A DNA stretch of 7,672 nucleotides from an uncultured Burkholderiales bacterium (lineage in GTDB: Bacteria > Pseudomonadota > Gammaproteobacteria > Burkholderiales > Burkholderiaceae_C). The notes under the pieces were generated by a model. The model searched no databases, was not told the DNA's origin, and saw only the letters and a list, made by a program, of their open reading frames with translations. A program made the position numbers and the translations under genes. Shown in pieces: positions 6,385 to 7,672 of the stretch. The stretch lies in contig CAIODK010000060.1 of assembly GCA_903856995.1 (NCBI GenBank), positions 1-7,672 on the forward strand, in the 5' to 3' direction. Each line of letters begins with the position of its first letter. Position 1 is the first letter of the stretch.

Positions 6385-6702
6385 ATGACCACAGAAAAAA
6401 TCGACAGCGTCAGCATCACCACCCAAGCCAATGTTTTTTTTGACGGCAAATGCGTGAGCCATGCCATCACGACAGCCAACGGAACCAAGCTGTCGGTCGG
6501 CGTCATCTTGCCCGCCACGTTGACCTTTAACACGGGCGCACCTGAAGTCATGGAATGCGTCGCTGGATTTTGCGAATACAAACTCGACGGCAGCCAAGAC
6601 TGGGTCAAGTCCAGCGCTGGCGAACAATTCAATGTGCCCGGCAACTCGAAATTCGACATCCGCGTGACCGAGCCTTACCACTACATCTGCCACTTCGGTT
6701 AA
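6385..6702 (+). CDS. ppnP: pyrimidine/purine nucleoside phosphorylase (DUF1255)
   Basis: Small cupin-fold enzyme of 105 aa, equivalent to E. coli PpnP (formerly YaiE). It splits a broad range of nucleosides with phosphate into a free base and ribose-1-phosphate, and so serves nucleoside salvage. Recognisable family stretches are LSVGVILPATLTFNTGAPEVM (36-56), GEQFNVPGNSKFDIRV (79-94) and EPYHYICHF (96-104). The first 12 or so residues before NVFFDGK (16-22) extend beyond the E. coli protein, so it is about ten residues longer. A later start is not available as an in-frame ATG before the conserved part. The Shine-Dalgarno sequence is weak. It ends 22 nt before argG on the same strand, so the two are probably cotranscribed. 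Confidence 0.92.
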   Translation: MTTEKIDSVSITTQANVFFDGKCVSHAITTANGTKLSVGVILPATLTFNTGAPEVMECVAGFCEYKLDGSQDWVKSSAGEQFNVPGNSKFDIRVTEPYHYICHFG

Positions 6703-6724
6703 TCGACGGCGGACACACCACACC

Positions 6725-7672
6725 ATGAGCACCATCCTCCAACACCTCCCCAAAGGCCAAAAAGTCGGCATCGCCTTCTCTGGCGGCCTCGACACCTCCG
6801 CCGCCCTGCTGTGGATGAAGCAAAAGGGCGCTGTGCCCTACGCTTACACCGCCAACCTCGGCCAGCCTGACGAGTCGGACTACAACGAAATCCCACGCAA
6901 AGCGATGGAATACGGCGCAGAAAAAGCCCGCCTCATCGACTGCCGCCAACAACTGGCCCACGAAGGCATTGCGGCCATTCAGTGCGGCGCCTTCCACATC
7001 AGCACCGGTGGCATCACCTACTTCAACACCACGCCGCTGGGCCGTGCCGTCACCGGCACCATGCTGGTGGCAGCGATGAAGCAAGACGACGTCAACATCT
7101 GGGGCGACGGATCCACCTTCAAGGGCAACGACATCGAGCGTTTCTACCGCTACGGTTTGTTGACCAACCCGAGCTTGAAGATCTACAAACCTTGGCTGGA
7201 CCAGTTGTTCATTGACGAACTCGGTGGCCGCAGCGAAATGTCGGCCTTCATGACGGCCAACGGTTTTGGCTACAAGATGAGCGCCGAGAAGGCCTACAGC
7301 ACCGACAGCAATATGTTGGGTGCCACCCACGAAGCCAAGGACTTAGAGAGCCTGGCCAGCGGCATGAAGATCGTCAACCCGATCATGGGCGTGCCCTTCT
7401 GGCGTGAAGACTGCGTGGTCAAAGCCGAAGAAATCTCCATCCGTTTCGAAGAAGGCCAACCCGTTGCCTTGAACGGCGTGGAATACGCCGACCCGGTCGA
7501 ATTCTTCCTCAAAGCCAACGAAATCGGTGGTCGCCACGGCTTGGGCATGAGCGATCAGATCGAGAACCGCATCATCGAAGCCAAGAGCCGTGGCATCTAC
7601 GAAGCCCCCGGCATGGCGCTGTTGCATATCGCCTACGAGCGTTTGGTGACCGGCATTCACAACGAAGACACC
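6725..7672 (+). CDS. argG: argininosuccinate synthase (3' end outside window)
   Basis: Joins citrulline and aspartate, with ATP cleaved to AMP and pyrophosphate, to give argininosuccinate, the penultimate step of arginine synthesis. The first 316 codons are present and the frame is still open at the window edge. It closely follows the long E. coli-type ArgG (about 447 aa), so roughly 130 residues are missing. Motifs are the PP-loop AFSGGLDTSAA (17-27), the nucleotide-binding STGGITYFNTTP region (93-104), IWGDGSTFKGNDIERFYRYG (125-144), YSTDSNMLGATHEAKDLE (191-208) for substrate binding, and GGRHGLGMSDQIENRIIEAK (268-287). The start at 6725 gives MSTILQHLPKGQKVGIAFSG, the expected N-terminus. 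The 22-nt gap to ppnP holds only a weak purine-rich GGCGGA. No ArgR-type operator was recognised. Confidence 0.97.
   Translation, partial: MSTILQHLPKGQKVGIAFSGGLDTSAALLWMKQKGAVPYAYTANLGQPDESDYNEIPRKAMEYGAEKARLIDCRQQLAHEGIAAIQCGAFHISTGGITYFNTTPLGRAVTGTMLVAAMKQDDVNIWGDGSTFKGNDIERFYRYGLLTNPSLKIYKPWLDQLFIDELGGRSEMSAFMTANGFGYKMSAEKAYSTDSNMLGATHEAKDLESLASGMKIVNPIMGVPFWREDCVVKAEEISIRFEEGQPVALNGVEYADPVEFFLKANEIGGRHGLGMSDQIENRIIEAKSRGIYEAPGMALLHIAYERLVTGIHNEDT

Noticed and set aside
6629..7330. A 233-residue open frame on the minus strand opposite argG and the end of ppnP.
   Set aside because: It is antisense to highly conserved argG sequence and has Val/Gly/Ala/His-rich composition without a recognisable domain.

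Overview
The window looks like ordinary chromosomal DNA from a betaproteobacterium, most likely of the order Burkholderiales and perhaps the family Comamonadaceae. This rests on the gene order folC - SPOR protein - cvpA - purF - metZ, a MetZ (O-succinylhomoserine sulfhydrylase) of the proteobacterial type, an ArgG of the long E. coli-like type, and moderately GC-rich, tightly packed genes. The family assignment is inferred from remembered protein features, since no search could be run. I see no mobile element, CRISPR array, tRNA or rRNA, and no sign of horizontal transfer.

Minus-strand block (1-5256, transcribed right to left): folC (dihydrofolate/folylpolyglutamate synthase), a DedD-like SPOR-domain membrane protein, cvpA, purF, metZ and the first ten codons of what looks like gltX. 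The genes lie 7-13 nt apart, except cvpA and purF, which overlap by one base (TAATG). The block therefore looks like one polycistronic unit. It joins folate retention (FolC), the first committed step of purine synthesis (PurF) and sulfur assimilation into homocysteine (MetZ), all linked to one-carbon metabolism. CvpA and the SPOR protein are envelope proteins that travel with folC and purF, as in E. coli folC-dedD-cvpA-purF.

Plus-strand block (5268-7672): an ArsC/Spx-family thioredoxin-fold protein with a single cysteine starts only 11 bp from the longest folC reading frame, in a divergent arrangement. After a 77-nt gap comes a secreted glycine-zipper protein, followed by two hairpins, the second a good intrinsic terminator. 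Then come ppnP (nucleoside phosphorylase) and, 22 nt later, argG (argininosuccinate synthase), which runs off the right edge after 316 codons.

There is no stretch of more than 300 bases without a gene. The main intergenic gaps are 5637-5713 and 6269-6384. I found no convincing new biological system. The points most worth checking are the folC start and crowded divergent region, the gltX start at the left edge, and the poorly characterised ArsC-like and glycine-zipper proteins.
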